From contig JBMNGL010000003.1 of the NCBI GenBank assembly GCA_050949825.1, positions 310,001 to 374,000 of the forward strand: DNA of 64,000 nt, read 5' to 3'. This document shows positions 1-8,783 of the stretch, one piece after another; the stretch's first letter is position 1, and each line of letters opens with the position of its first letter. Below the pieces are notes generated by a model that was given only the letters and a program-made list of their open reading frames with translations, searched no databases and had not been told where the DNA came from. This DNA is from DTU019 sp050949825. Lineage in GTDB: Bacteria > Bacillota > Syntrophomonadia > Syntrophomonadales > Syntrophomonadaceae. Made by a program: the position numbers and the translations under genes.

Positions 1-253
1 GCCCTCAGAATGACATGGGCGCGGCCCTCAGAATGACATGGGCGTGGCCCTCAGAATGACATGGGCGCGGCCCTCAGAATGACATGGGCGTGGCCCTCAG
101 AATGACATGGGCGCGGCCCTCAGAATGACATGGGCGTGGCCCTCAGAATGACATGGGCGCGGCCCTCAGAATGACATGGGCGTGGCCCTCAGAATGACAT
201 GGGCGCGGCCCTCAGAATGACATGGGCGTGGCCCTCAGAATGACATGGGCGCG
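1..253. repeat. 23-bp tandem array, 11 copies, alternating variants
   Basis: Eleven head-to-tail 23-bp units begin at position 1 and end at 253. Each starts gccctcagaatgacatgggc and ends alternately in gcg or gtg, with no exception, so the real repeating block is a 46-bp dimer. The array may continue left of the window. Unit length is not a multiple of three, so no extended reading frame is conserved. The internal core, read on the minus strand as tgtcattctgag, also occurs near 9350-9480 and 53870-53970. Confidence 0.95.
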
Positions 254-463
254 GCCCTTAAGGATGACAAAAACAGGGACTTTCATAGCAAGGAGGGGCG
301 TTGCGCTTAGAATGACAGTAGCCCGCTGCGATTATGCCCGGATTAACAAGAAAATTGGGACTTATTGTGGTACGATAGTTTATTATTACCACCATTTCCA
401 TTACAATGAATCCAATGGTGTCTTGTTTTATCGTAATGAGACCCATGCGCAGAGAGGAGACAG
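254..463. repeat. Dispersed-repeat tail and minD leader
   Basis: Directly after the tandem array, about 254-335 resembles the segment at 54030-54080: both contain gacaaaaaca followed by ctttcatagcaa and ttgcgctta. The block gaatgacagtagcccgct at about 310-327 recurs near 53872. The rest up to 463 is AT-rich leader of the min operon and must hold its promoter, but no convincing -35/-10 pair was found. The minD ribosome binding site (gagaggaga) ends just before 464. Confidence 0.6.
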
Positions 464-1291
464 ATGAACATGACAGCAGATTCTAAGCAGCATCAAGTGT
501 TGGTGGTCGCCTCAGGCAAAGGCGGGGTGGGTAAAACCACCACCGTGGCCAACGTCAGTTGCGCCCTGGCCAGAATGGGACACAGAGTCGCAGTAGTCGA
601 CCTGGATATCGGGTTAAAAAAGCTGGATCTGATTATGGGGTTGGAGAATCGTGTAATATACGATATCGTTCAGGTTATTGAAGGGGAATGTACATTAAAG
701 CAAGCCCTGGTCAAGGACAAGCGTTTCCCCAGCCTGTATATGCTGCCGGCGGCACAGACCCGCAACAAAGATGACATTTCCCCGGAACAGGTCAAAGAGG
801 TTTGCGATAAGCTTAAAGAGGATTTCGAATATGTACTTGTGGACTGCCCGGCAGGAATTGAACAGGGCTTTCGCAACGCTATCGCGGCGGCAGATCGAGC
901 TATTGTGGTTACAAATCCCGAGGTCTCCGCGGTAAGGGATGCCGACCGCATTATTGGCATGCTGGAATCCAATGGTTTTCAAGATATAAAATTGATTGTC
1001 AACCGGGTACACTGGGATATGGTTAGAAAAGGGGATATGCTCAGTATTGAGGATGTAGCCGAACATCTCTATGTGGAGCTTGTTGGAGTGATTCCCGAAG
1101 ATCAAAATGTCGTGATTTCAACCAACAAAGGGGAACCGATTGTGTTAAACGATAAATCTCAGGCCGGGGCTGCTTTTGCCAATGTAGCCCAACGCATAAT
1201 CGGCGAAGAGGTGCCTATAATGCCCCCGCAGGAACCATCGCTATGGGGGCGAATCAAACACTTGGGCCGTAGTATATTTTCCGGCAATTAA
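464..1291 (+). CDS. minD: Septum site-determining ATPase MinD
   Basis: 275 aa, full length. MinD is a membrane-associated ParA-superfamily ATPase that recruits the division inhibitor MinC to the cell poles. A deviant Walker A motif (GKGGVGKTTT, residues 18-27) follows a short N-terminal extension. The switch segment VDLDIGLKKLD and the DCPAG motif are typical of MinD rather than Soj/ParA. The last ~17 residues (SLWGRIKHLGRSIF region) form the expected amphipathic membrane-targeting helix. The ATG is preceded by gagaggaga at good spacing. It is first in a tight minD-minE-minC operon, with 12 bp to minE. Confidence 0.96.
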   Translation: MNMTADSKQHQVLVVASGKGGVGKTTTVANVSCALARMGHRVAVVDLDIGLKKLDLIMGLENRVIYDIVQVIEGECTLKQALVKDKRFPSLYMLPAAQTRNKDDISPEQVKEVCDKLKEDFEYVLVDCPAGIEQGFRNAIAAADRAIVVTNPEVSAVRDADRIIGMLESNGFQDIKLIVNRVHWDMVRKGDMLSIEDVAEHLYVELVGVIPEDQNVVISTNKGEPIVLNDKSQAGAAFANVAQRIIGEEVPIMPPQEPSLWGRIKHLGRSIFSGN

Positions 1292-1303
1292 GGAGGGATC
1301 GTA

Positions 1304-1555
1304 TTGTTAGCGATATTTGACAGGCTTTTTAACCGTTCCCGCTCTTGCAGCCGCGCGCAGGCCAATCAACGCCTTCAGGTGGTGCTGGCTCAGGATCGCA
1401 TAGCCACCTCTACAGATAAGCTGGAAATCATCAGGAATGATGTCGCCCAAACAGTAAGACGTCACCTGGAAATCTCGGGCGAACCACAGATCCGCCTGCT
1501 GCGTCAAGGCCGCCATACTATAATCGATATCAACATCACCGTCAAAGCGAGGTAG
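1304..1555 (+). CDS. minE: Cell division topological specificity factor MinE
   Basis: 83 aa, within the usual MinE length. MinE stimulates MinD ATPase activity and drives pole-to-pole oscillation or polar restriction of MinCD. The N-terminal part (residues 1-35) contains the anti-MinCD helix region with the typical RLQVVLAQDR stretch. The C-terminal half (IIRNDVAQTVRRHL onward) is the dimerising topological-specificity domain. The start is TTG, chosen because aggagg sits 7-12 bases upstream. It lies between minD and minC. MinE in a Firmicute marks the oscillating-type Min system rather than the DivIVA-only arrangement of Bacillus. Confidence 0.93.
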   Translation: MLAIFDRLFNRSRSCSRAQANQRLQVVLAQDRIATSTDKLEIIRNDVAQTVRRHLEISGEPQIRLLRQGRHTIIDINITVKAR

Positions 1556-1559
1556 TTAA

Positions 1560-2183
1560 GTGGAGCCACTGCTTATAAAGGGTTTAAATAATACACTGAT
1601 CCTGATATTTAATAAAGACCATAGTTGCGAGGAATACAGCCAATACCTGCAAGAACGCCTGCAGTCCAATCCCAGGTTGTTCCGGGGTTCACCAGTGCTT
1701 TTCAAAGGACCTGGTTTACAGAATCTGACCTTTCATGATATCAGTAAGCTGCAGAGAATCTGCCTGGAACATGGCATGATCCTGGATAATGTGCGCAATT
1801 CCCCGGCCACCCCGGTACAGCGTGATGTCTTCCTGCGCCGTCATATACGCAGCGGACAGACCGTCCATGCTGACGGTTCGGTAGTGGTATGGGGTGATGT
1901 GCATGAAGGGGCTGAACTGTATGCCGGTCTGGATATCATTGTGCTGGGAAAGTTGGCCGGAATGGCTCATGCCGGGTGTTTTGGCAATACCGCCGGCATC
2001 ATTTTTACCCTGGAGTTGGCCACCCGCCACATCCGTGTGGCTCAACTGACCGCCGCCTGCGACAAACCTGCCGCTGCCCCAGGCCCCATGGTGGCATATA
2101 TTGAGCAGGGAGCGATACAGACCCGAAGCTATCGCACCAAAGAGCAACTGCAATTATCCTTTAAACCGAACATTCGGTTATAA
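1560..2183 (+). CDS. minC: Septum site-determining protein MinC
   Basis: 207 aa. MinC blocks FtsZ ring assembly away from mid-cell. The C-terminal half (about residues 100-205) is the beta-helical MinC domain: GQTVHADGSVVVWGDVHEGAELYAGLD splits into the recognisable G-rich turns and is followed by GIIFTLELATRHIRVAQ. The N-terminal FtsZ-binding domain (1-95) is divergent. The start is GTG, 4 bases after the minE stop, so translational coupling is likely. The order minD-minE-minC, with minC last, differs from the common minC-minD-(minE) order. It is convergent with the next gene, 2 bp away. Confidence 0.9.
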   Translation: MEPLLIKGLNNTLILIFNKDHSCEEYSQYLQERLQSNPRLFRGSPVLFKGPGLQNLTFHDISKLQRICLEHGMILDNVRNSPATPVQRDVFLRRHIRSGQTVHADGSVVVWGDVHEGAELYAGLDIIVLGKLAGMAHAGCFGNTAGIIFTLELATRHIRVAQLTAACDKPAAAPGPMVAYIEQGAIQTRSYRTKEQLQLSFKPNIRL

Positions 2184-2185
2184 TA

Positions 2186-2770
2186 CTACTCAACAGCCCA
2201 ACGATTGATGGTATTTCTTACTGCTATAACCATGTCTTCACGTTCCTTATCGGAAACATGGGCCACCCCATATAGATTGAGGTGCTCATAGGAAGCAAAA
2301 CCACTGATGGAGAAAATGCCTGCAATGGTCATCTTTAAGACGTCAAGCATGCCGCTTTTTTGGGCGCGACCTTCATCGGCTCCCGAAGTGGTAATAAGCA
2401 GGGCCCTCTTTCCCACCAGCAGACCGGTAAACTCCTGGTCGCTAATCTTGTAGGCAAACCCGGCGCTGAACACCCGGTCAAAATATCCCTTCAGAATGGC
2501 TGGGAAATTCATCCACCATATGGGGGCAATAACCACCAGCAGATCAGCCCAGGTTAGATCATCCTGCTCTTCCTGTATATCCGGCGGTATTTCACCACGG
2601 CGAAAGGCTTTGAAATCCTCCTCCCCCAGGCAAGGATTGAAATCCATGCCATACAGGTCCTTTACCTTGACATTGATCCCGTTCTTTTCCATCTCCCCTT
2701 GCACTACTTCAGCCAATGCAGCATTAAAGCTGATGGGATTAGGATGGGCATATACAATTACGGCATTCAT
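2186..2770 (-). CDS. Flavodoxin-fold NAD(P)H-dependent oxidoreductase
   Basis: 194 aa. It belongs to the NQO1/KefF-like flavodoxin-fold family, which binds FMN or FAD and reduces quinones or other electrophiles. Features are the opening strand MNAVIVYAHPNPISFNAAL, the P-IWWMNFPAILKGYFDRVF segment characteristic of the family, and a TTSGA loop near residue 127. The ATG start has aggagg 9-14 bases upstream. It is a single gene, 39 bp downstream of the UbiB-like gene on the same strand, and may be co-transcribed with it. The substrate cannot be deduced. Confidence 0.85.
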   Translation of the reverse strand: MNAVIVYAHPNPISFNAALAEVVQGEMEKNGINVKVKDLYGMDFNPCLGEEDFKAFRRGEIPPDIQEEQDDLTWADLLVVIAPIWWMNFPAILKGYFDRVFSAGFAYKISDQEFTGLLVGKRALLITTSGADEGRAQKSGMLDVLKMTIAGIFSISGFASYEHLNLYGVAHVSDKEREDMVIAVRNTINRWAVE

Positions 2771-2809
2771 TCCTAAAAACCTCCTTTCATGGCAGGTAAC
2801 CGTTCGCGA

Positions 2810-4474
2810 TCAGGATTTCCATGAAGCAATTATAAAAACCACCAGCCCCAGCATGGCCAGAATAAAGCCCGCAGCGCCAACACGAGCATACTGGTCCATC
2901 ACCTCGGGGTGCCCGGATTGGAACAAAAGCGCGGATCCCACTAAACCGCCGGTGATTATTAAGCTTACGCTGAGACGACTAACCAGTTGCGATAGGCGAT
3001 GGTAGGTTTTGTCGCTCAATTCCATCTGCATGGTAAGATTAACCTTGCCCTCGGCGGCATTTTTTACCAGGTGATTGAAATTACCTGGCAAGCTGCCCAA
3101 CGGTTTAATATCCTTATAATACTTGCGGCGCAGGTAACGCGTGATGTTTTCTGGTTTAATGCGTTCCGTATATACCTTCATGGCCAGAGGCCTGGCAGTG
3201 TCCATGAAATCATAACCCGGATCCAGCTTCTTGCCTACCCCTTCCACGGTTATCAACGCTTTAAGCAGTGAAGTAAGGTAGGAGGGCAATTGCAGGTGAT
3301 AGTTGTATGACAAGCCCATCAGCTCTTTGCGCAGGCGGTTCATGTCAACATTGCCAACCCCGCCACTGGTTACACTCTTGACCAGGTCTTCAAAATCCTC
3401 CTGAAAATCATCCCGGCTGCCGCTCATCTGCTCAAATAATCCCATATCCTCAAGAGCGACCATGGCCTTATCCATATCATCCTGGCTTATAGCGACCAGC
3501 AGTTCGCCAATGCTGACCAGACGACTCTCGGACAGGGTTCCGATCTCCCCAAAATCGACGAAGGCGATCCTATTCTCCTCCAGAATGAGGATGTTGCCGG
3601 GGTGAGGATCAGCCTGAAAGAAGCCGTGTATGATAATCTGGGTTAAAAAGGATTCTGTACCCAGACGGGAGATCTTGCGTACATCCCAGCCCCGTCTCTT
3701 CATTTCAGCAATGTTATTCAGTTTTACCCCTTCAATGTACTCCTCGGTCAATACCTTGCCGGTAGTATACTGCCAGCACACCCTGGGAACAAGTACCCGG
3801 TCATCATTGGCAAAATTGTTATAGATCCGTTCGGTGTTTCTTGCTTCACGGGCATAATCGAGTTCACGCAAGAACATCCTGGCATAGTCTTCGATCATGG
3901 GTACAATGCCAAGCCGCTTAACATCCTGGGAGCGGCTTTCAGCCATCCTGGCCAGGTTTATGATCATCTGCAGGTCGTCTTCCACCTTGTTTTCTATATT
4001 GGGCCGCTGCACCTTCACAATGACCTGTTCCCCGGAGCGCAGGCGGGCCCGATGCACCTGTCCCAAAGAAGCTGCGGCCAGGGGGTTGCGATCGAACTCG
4101 GCAAAGATCTCATCTGGATCGCCTATCTGTTGGCGCAGTTGTTTCTCTATTTCCTCATAGGGCAAAGCTGGAACCTTATCCTGCAGCCGTTCCAGTTGCT
4201 CGATATAAACCGGGGGCAACAGGTCAGAACGGGTACTTAAAACCTGTCCCAGTTTAATAAAAGTTGGACCCAGCTCCACCAGCGACTGGCGTAGGTTGAA
4301 TGCCAATAATTCGTCGGCTTCGCGGCGGCAGGTCACCAGTTCGCCGCGCCGCGCCACGGGAGCATAGGGCCCCAATCCATAGCGCTGCACCAGAAATCCC
4401 AGACCATTTTTGATGAGTACGCCCACAATTTGCTGTCGTCTTCTAATATGACGAAAGGTCTGTCTGATGTTCAC
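2810..4474 (-). CDS. UbiB/ABC1/AarF-family atypical kinase
   Basis: 554 aa. This family of protein-kinase-like proteins is linked to isoprenoid lipid and quinone metabolism. Family signatures are KLGQ in IKLGQVLSTRSD (residues 74-77), the alanine-rich loop AAASLGQVHRA that replaces the usual glycine loop, VKVQRP (ATP lysine), QADPHPGNIL (catalytic loop) and VDFGEIG (metal-binding DFG, about residue 305). Two hydrophobic segments near 505-550 predict a C-terminal membrane hairpin. The start is GTG with aaggggagag upstream. In anaerobes without ubiquinone its substrate is unknown; calling it ubiB would overstate the evidence. Confidence 0.9.
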   Translation of the reverse strand: MNIRQTFRHIRRRQQIVGVLIKNGLGFLVQRYGLGPYAPVARRGELVTCRREADELLAFNLRQSLVELGPTFIKLGQVLSTRSDLLPPVYIEQLERLQDKVPALPYEEIEKQLRQQIGDPDEIFAEFDRNPLAAASLGQVHRARLRSGEQVIVKVQRPNIENKVEDDLQMIINLARMAESRSQDVKRLGIVPMIEDYARMFLRELDYAREARNTERIYNNFANDDRVLVPRVCWQYTTGKVLTEEYIEGVKLNNIAEMKRRGWDVRKISRLGTESFLTQIIIHGFFQADPHPGNILILEENRIAFVDFGEIGTLSESRLVSIGELLVAISQDDMDKAMVALEDMGLFEQMSGSRDDFQEDFEDLVKSVTSGGVGNVDMNRLRKELMGLSYNYHLQLPSYLTSLLKALITVEGVGKKLDPGYDFMDTARPLAMKVYTERIKPENITRYLRRKYYKDIKPLGSLPGNFNHLVKNAAEGKVNLTMQMELSDKTYHRLSQLVSRLSVSLIITGGLVGSALLFQSGHPEVMDQYARVGAAGFILAMLGLVVFIIASWKS

Positions 4475-4555
4475 AACTCTCTCCCCTTAGACAACCAATT
4501 TTTGCCTGCAAGTTCCTGTACTAACATTCTAGCTTGATTTTGATATTTCCTGTTA

Positions 4556-4597
4556 TATGGACAAAACAGCAGCCGGCAATGAAACCGGCTGCTGTTT
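4556..4597 (-). terminator. Rho-independent terminator of groESL
   Basis: A perfect 13-bp stem (4564-4576 with 4585-4597, loop of 8) lies just downstream of groEL. On the minus strand it is followed by ttttgtcc. Confidence 0.85.
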
Positions 4598-4613
4598 GGT
4601 TGGCTGATGGAAT

Positions 4614-6242
4614 TTACATCATGGGCATTCCACCGCCGCCGCCGCCCATGCCCAGGTTCTTCATTTCATCATTGGGCTTTTCGGTTATGACAGCTTCAGT
4701 GGTCAGCACCATGCCGGCAATGCTGGCCGCATTCTGCAGGGCAGAACGAGCTACTTTGGCCGGGTCAATGATGCCCGCTTTGATCATGTTTTCGTATTCG
4801 TCGGTCACCACATTGTAGCCAATGCCAATTTCAGAAGAGCGCACTTTCTCTACTACCACAGAGCCTTCTTTGCCAGCGTTATTAGCAATCTGGCGCAGTG
4901 GTTCCTCCAGGGCTCTCTTGACCAGGTTGATTCCGGTCATCTCGTCGCCTTCTGCGAGCAGGGCTTCAATAACCCCGATAATATTGACCAGGGCGACGCC
5001 GCCACCGGACACGATTCCTTCTTCAACAGCTGCCTTGGTTGCTGCCAGGGCATCTTCAATACGGTGCTTTCTCTCTTTCAGTTCGGTTTCAGTAGCTGCG
5101 CCCACTTGAATGACGGCGACGCCACCGGACAATTTGGCCATGCGTTCCTGCAGTTTCTCTTTATCATATTCAGATTCAGTCTCTTCCGCCTGTTTCTTGA
5201 TGACGGCAATACGGCCTTTCACTGCCTCTTCAGTACCGGCGCCGTCTACAATAATGGTTTCATTCCGATTTACCACTACCTGGCGGGCTTTACCCAGCAT
5301 ATCAATGGTGACGCTTTCCATCTTAACACCGATATCTTCGGATACTACCTGGCCATTGGTCAATACGGCGATGTCTTCCAGCATGGCTTTCCTTCTGTCG
5401 CCAAATGCCGGGGCTTTAACAGCCACACAGTTGAATGTGCCGCGCAATTTGTTGACTACCAGGGTGGGAAGGGCTTCGCCGTCAACATCTTCAGCAATGA
5501 TAAGCATCGGTTTGCCGGTTTGTACCACCTTTTCCAAAACGGGAAGGATTTCATTGATAGAAGAAACCTTCTTGTCGCTGATCAGGATGTAGGGTTCCTC
5601 TAGAACCGCTTCCATCTTCTCGGTGTTGGTAACCATATAAGGAGAGATATAACCGCGGTCAAAGCTCATGCCTTCTACCACTTCCAGGGTAGTTCCCACT
5701 GACTGGGACTCTTCAACCGTTATAACCCCGTCACGGCCCACCTTCTCCATGGCGTCAGCGATTAAGGTTCCAATTTCTGCATCATCAGCGGAAATGGCTG
5801 CCACCTGTGCAATAGCTTCCTTGGAGTCCACGGTTCTGCTAATGTTTTTGATTTCTTCCACCGCAACTTTGACAGCCTTTTCGATACCGTGCCTCATAAT
5901 CATGGGATTGGCACCGGCGGCAACATTCTTCAAGCCCTCTTTAATCATGGCCTGTGCCAGCACCGTGGCGGTAGTGGTTCCATCACCGGCCACATCATTG
6001 GTGCGAATGGCTACTTCTTTGACGAGCTGGCAGCCCAGGTTTTCCCAGGGGTCTTCCAAATCGATATCTCTGGCGATGGTCACACCATCGTTGGTGATAG
6101 TCGGGGAGCCGAATTTACGATCCAATACCACATTGCGGCCCTTAGGGCCCAGGGTTACCTTAACTGCATTGGCAAGAGCGTCTACGCCCTTTTCCAGTGA
6201 TCTACGCGCATCTTCGCTAAACTTAATCTCTTTGGAAGCCAT
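4614..6242 (-). CDS. groEL: Chaperonin GroEL (Hsp60)
   Basis: 542 aa, normal length. It forms the double-ring ATP-driven folding chamber with GroES. Invariant GroEL stretches are present: LGPKGRNVVLD, NDGVTIARDI, the ATP-binding AGDGTTTATVLAQ, and the C-terminal Gly/Met tail (GGGGGGMPMM) that projects into the cavity. The start ATG has aaaggagg 7 bases upstream. It is 27 bp downstream of groES and is followed by a strong terminator. It is controlled with groES through the CIRCE element at 6595-6621. Confidence 0.99.
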   Translation of the reverse strand: MASKEIKFSEDARRSLEKGVDALANAVKVTLGPKGRNVVLDRKFGSPTITNDGVTIARDIDLEDPWENLGCQLVKEVAIRTNDVAGDGTTTATVLAQAMIKEGLKNVAAGANPMIMRHGIEKAVKVAVEEIKNISRTVDSKEAIAQVAAISADDAEIGTLIADAMEKVGRDGVITVEESQSVGTTLEVVEGMSFDRGYISPYMVTNTEKMEAVLEEPYILISDKKVSSINEILPVLEKVVQTGKPMLIIAEDVDGEALPTLVVNKLRGTFNCVAVKAPAFGDRRKAMLEDIAVLTNGQVVSEDIGVKMESVTIDMLGKARQVVVNRNETIIVDGAGTEEAVKGRIAVIKKQAEETESEYDKEKLQERMAKLSGGVAVIQVGAATETELKERKHRIEDALAATKAAVEEGIVSGGGVALVNIIGVIEALLAEGDEMTGINLVKRALEEPLRQIANNAGKEGSVVVEKVRSSEIGIGYNVVTDEYENMIKAGIIDPAKVARSALQNAASIAGMVLTTEAVITEKPNDEMKNLGMGGGGGGMPMM

Positions 6243-6269
6243 CTATGTATCCTCCTTTTAATCTGTTTA

Positions 6270-6560
6270 TTAAGCTAATTTGGCTAAAACATCTTTCTCC
6301 GACAGGATCAAGAGTTCTTCACCGTCAATCTTGATCTCGGTGCCCGCATATTTTGCATAGATGACCTTGTCACCAACAGCCACATACATTGCGACCCGCT
6401 CGCCCTTGTCATTTAAAGCGCCGGGGCCCACAGCCACAACTTCGCCAACCTGTGGCTTATCCTTGGCTGTATCGGGAACATAGAGACCGCTTTTGGTCTT
6501 TTCCTCCGCATTTTCCACTACTTTGACTACCAGCTTGTCTGCCAATGGTTGAATTTTCAA
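6270..6560 (-). CDS. groES: Co-chaperonin GroES
   Basis: 96 aa, complete. GroES is the heptameric lid of GroEL. Characteristic features are the opening KIQPLADKLVVKV, the mobile-loop region EEKTKSGLYVPDTAKDKPQ, and the VGDKVIYAKYAGTEIK segment. It is first in the groES-groEL operon, with the CIRCE operator in its leader 35 bp upstream. Confidence 0.98.
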   Translation of the reverse strand: MKIQPLADKLVVKVVENAEEKTKSGLYVPDTAKDKPQVGEVVAVGPGALNDKGERVAMYVAVGDKVIYAKYAGTEIKIDGEELLILSEKDVLAKLA

Positions 6561-6594
6561 AGGTATACCCCCTTACAAATTGTTACTCTGGTTA

Positions 6595-6621
6595 TTAGCA
6601 CTCATTGTTCATGAGTGCTAA
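6595..6621. promoter_or_regulatory. CIRCE operator (HrcA binding site)
   Basis: A perfect consensus inverted repeat: ttagcactc, 9-bp spacer, gagtgctaa. It is placed between the groES start and its presumed promoter. HrcA repression through CIRCE is established in Firmicutes; hrcA itself is not in the window. Confidence 0.97.
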
Positions 6622-6768
6622 CACTTGTTTATAATATTAGGCAAGACCAGCAAAGTATTCAAATAGAAAACCATGTTGATTATGCCCGATATTTTTAATT
6701 AGTATTATGTTGCGATGAATTTCTTTTTATACCTCAAAATAGCACGAAATTTCATTTTCAGTTTGCGA

Positions 6769-7257
6769 CTACGCCTCGCCACATTCTGAGGAAGATCCGA
6801 TCAAGGTATCCAGACCGTGTCCCAGAGCAGGCAAAATGGCTTCCAGTGATTCCCTCACCCCTCGTTCACTGCCAGGCAGGTTAATAATCAAGGTTTTCCC
6901 GCGAATGCCGGCTACGGCACGGGATAACATAGCCCGCGGGGTTTTCTGAAAACCATACCAGCGCATCAGTTCAGGTATGCCTGGTGCCGCCTTTTCTATG
7001 ATTGCAGTGGTGGCCTCCGGGGTTACATCACGCCGTGAAAATCCAGTTCCCCCGGAGGTAAGCACCAGGTCCAGGCTTAAATGATCACAAGCATAAATAA
7101 GCGTCTCTGTAATGACGGCTTCTTCATCAGGTATGATCTTATAGAATGCAATCTGATAATCTGTGCCCAGTAATTCTCCAATCCGAAGGCCGCTGCGATC
7201 CTCACGCTCCCCGCGCGAACCTTTGTCGCTCATCACTATGATGCCGGTCTGATACAT
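6769..7257 (-). CDS. mog: Molybdopterin adenylyltransferase family protein (MogA/MoaB)
   Basis: 162 aa from the preferred start. MogA/MoaB-type proteins bind molybdopterin and activate it by adenylation before molybdenum insertion. The fold is recognisable by IIVMSDKGSRGEREDRSG at the N terminus, LVLTSGGTGFSRRDVTPEAT (the MPT-binding GGTG loop) and the LPGSERGVRESLEAILPALGH segment. The ATG at 7257 is preferred because aggggtg lies 8 bases upstream; an in-frame GTG at 7266 overlaps that site. It is the last gene of the moaA-moaC-mog run, 30 bp after moaC. Confidence 0.92.
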   Translation of the reverse strand: MYQTGIIVMSDKGSRGEREDRSGLRIGELLGTDYQIAFYKIIPDEEAVITETLIYACDHLSLDLVLTSGGTGFSRRDVTPEATTAIIEKAAPGIPELMRWYGFQKTPRAMLSRAVAGIRGKTLIINLPGSERGVRESLEAILPALGHGLDTLIGSSSECGEA

Positions 7258-7287
7258 TGCGATCACCCCTATTAGCAGTCTATGGCG

Positions 7288-7764
7288 TTATTCGCCCCGC
7301 TTGACATGGCCGCTTTTTCCTCCCCGTTTTTCCAGGAGACGGATGGCTCCAATTTCCATCCAGCGATCAACGGCTTTACACATATCATATATAGTCAATG
7401 CGGCTACACTAGCCGCTGTAATAGCTTCCATCTCCACGCCGGTACGGCCGGTAGATTTCACCACCGTCTCAATGAGCAACTCGCCAGTCGCTGGCGCGAA
7501 GTCAAATTCAACATCTACCGCAGCTATCATCAAGGGGTGACACATGGGTATCAATTGCGGGGTTTGCTTGGCAGCCATAACTGCAGCCACCTGCGCCACT
7601 GCCAGCACATCTCCCTTGGCAATGACTCCCTGCCGTATGGCCTGCAAGGTGTCAGGCTTCATCCTGACAACCGCCCCGGCTCGAGCCTCGCGAATGCTAT
7701 CCTCTTTCTCGCTAACATCAACCATACGGGCCCGGCCCGATGCGTTGAGGTGGGTAAATTCCAC
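7288..7764 (-). CDS. moaC: Cyclic pyranopterin monophosphate synthase MoaC
   Basis: 158 aa. With MoaA it converts GTP through 3',8-cyclo-dihydro-GTP to cyclic pyranopterin monophosphate, the first intermediate of molybdenum/tungsten cofactor. MoaC signatures are MVDVSEKEDSIREARAGA, the LIPMCHPLMI loop, and TGRTGVEMEAITAASVAALTIYDM, which contains the conserved catalytic stretch. The start is GTG with taggggg upstream, 3 bases after the moaA stop, implying translational coupling. Confidence 0.97.
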   Translation of the reverse strand: MEFTHLNASGRARMVDVSEKEDSIREARAGAVVRMKPDTLQAIRQGVIAKGDVLAVAQVAAVMAAKQTPQLIPMCHPLMIAAVDVEFDFAPATGELLIETVVKSTGRTGVEMEAITAASVAALTIYDMCKAVDRWMEIGAIRLLEKRGGKSGHVKRGE

Positions 7765-7767
7765 CGT

Positions 7768-8745
7768 TTAACCCCCTATTTGGTACATTTTGCGATTGTT
7801 GTCTTCTCCCCAACCGGCATCCATGTGATGCCGCTCCGGCTTGCGACCGATGGCCTGAGCCATTAAGCGGCGCAGTTCTTCCCTGCCCATCCCCTGTATT
7901 AAGGCCGCTTTCAAATCGGTTTCATGGTAATCATAAAGGCAGTTGCGGAGCTTGCCTTCAGCGGTCAGACGGACGCGATTACACTTGGCGCAAAAGTGAT
8001 TGCTCATAGGGCTGATAAATCCTATTCCGCCCTTGCCGCCCTGCAAATCAAACTGTTCGGCCGGTCCGTTGCCGACTTGAGTAGTGGGAAGCAAGCGATA
8101 ATATTTTTTAATTATTTCTTTAACTTCATTGATGGTGATCACTTTGTCGGGAGTCCAATACAATAGGTCTCCCACCGGCATAAATTCTATAAAACGGATT
8201 TGCAGCGGAAAGCGATAAGCAAGATCGGCAAATTCCAGGATCTCATCATCATTGAAACCTTTAATCAGAACGGTGTTTATCTTTACCGGATGCATTCCTG
8301 CTTCGATGGCTGCGAGAATACCCTGCCAGGCGTCTTCCAGGCGCCCCCCGCGGGTGATATAGTCATATTTCTCCGGCTTCAGGCTATCCAGGCTGAAGTT
8401 GACCCTTTGCAAGCCCCCCTCCCGAAAGGCTTTGGCCTTCTTCGCGAATAAGGTGCCATTGGTAGTCAGGGTCACTTCCTCAATCCCTGATATCCCCGCC
8501 AGCTGGCTGACCAATCCGGTGATATTCCTCCTGACCAGTGGTTCTCCCCCGGTTAGTCTTATTTTGCTGATGCCCAGTTCACTTGCAGCCTCGGCAATGG
8601 CAATAATCTCTTCAAAGGAGAGAATCTTGGAGTGCTCCAGCTTGCATATCCCAGCTTCGGGCATGCAGTAACGACAACGCAGATTACAGCGGTCAGTTAC
8701 AGATATGCGTATATAGCTAATGTTGCGTCCATAATTGTCGCGCAA
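7768..8745 (-). CDS. moaA: GTP 3',8-cyclase MoaA (radical SAM)
   Basis: 325 aa, normal length. This radical SAM enzyme starts molybdenum cofactor synthesis. The N-terminal cluster cysteines are C20, C24 and C27 (CNLRCRYC). The second, substrate-binding cluster is CAKC with a third Cys 14 residues further on, about residues 253-270. The conserved Gly-Gly C terminus (QIGG) is intact. The start is TTG with a purine-rich agggagggggg before it; no ATG competes. It leads the moaA-moaC-mog set. No moaD, moaE or molybdate transporter genes are in the window. Confidence 0.97.
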   Translation of the reverse strand: MRDNYGRNISYIRISVTDRCNLRCRYCMPEAGICKLEHSKILSFEEIIAIAEAASELGISKIRLTGGEPLVRRNITGLVSQLAGISGIEEVTLTTNGTLFAKKAKAFREGGLQRVNFSLDSLKPEKYDYITRGGRLEDAWQGILAAIEAGMHPVKINTVLIKGFNDDEILEFADLAYRFPLQIRFIEFMPVGDLLYWTPDKVITINEVKEIIKKYYRLLPTTQVGNGPAEQFDLQGGKGGIGFISPMSNHFCAKCNRVRLTAEGKLRNCLYDYHETDLKAALIQGMGREELRRLMAQAIGRKPERHHMDAGWGEDNNRKMYQIGG

Positions 8746-8783
8746 AAAAAGCCCCCCCTCCCTGGGCCAGTCTCATACCGGTT

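Noticed and set aside
1..253. CRISPR array
   Set aside because: The units are contiguous with no spacers; it is a simple tandem repeat, and no cas genes are present.
222..467. 81-codon plus-strand frame across the end of the tandem array
   Set aside because: It consists of repeat sequence and leader, lacks a ribosome site and overlaps the minD start region.
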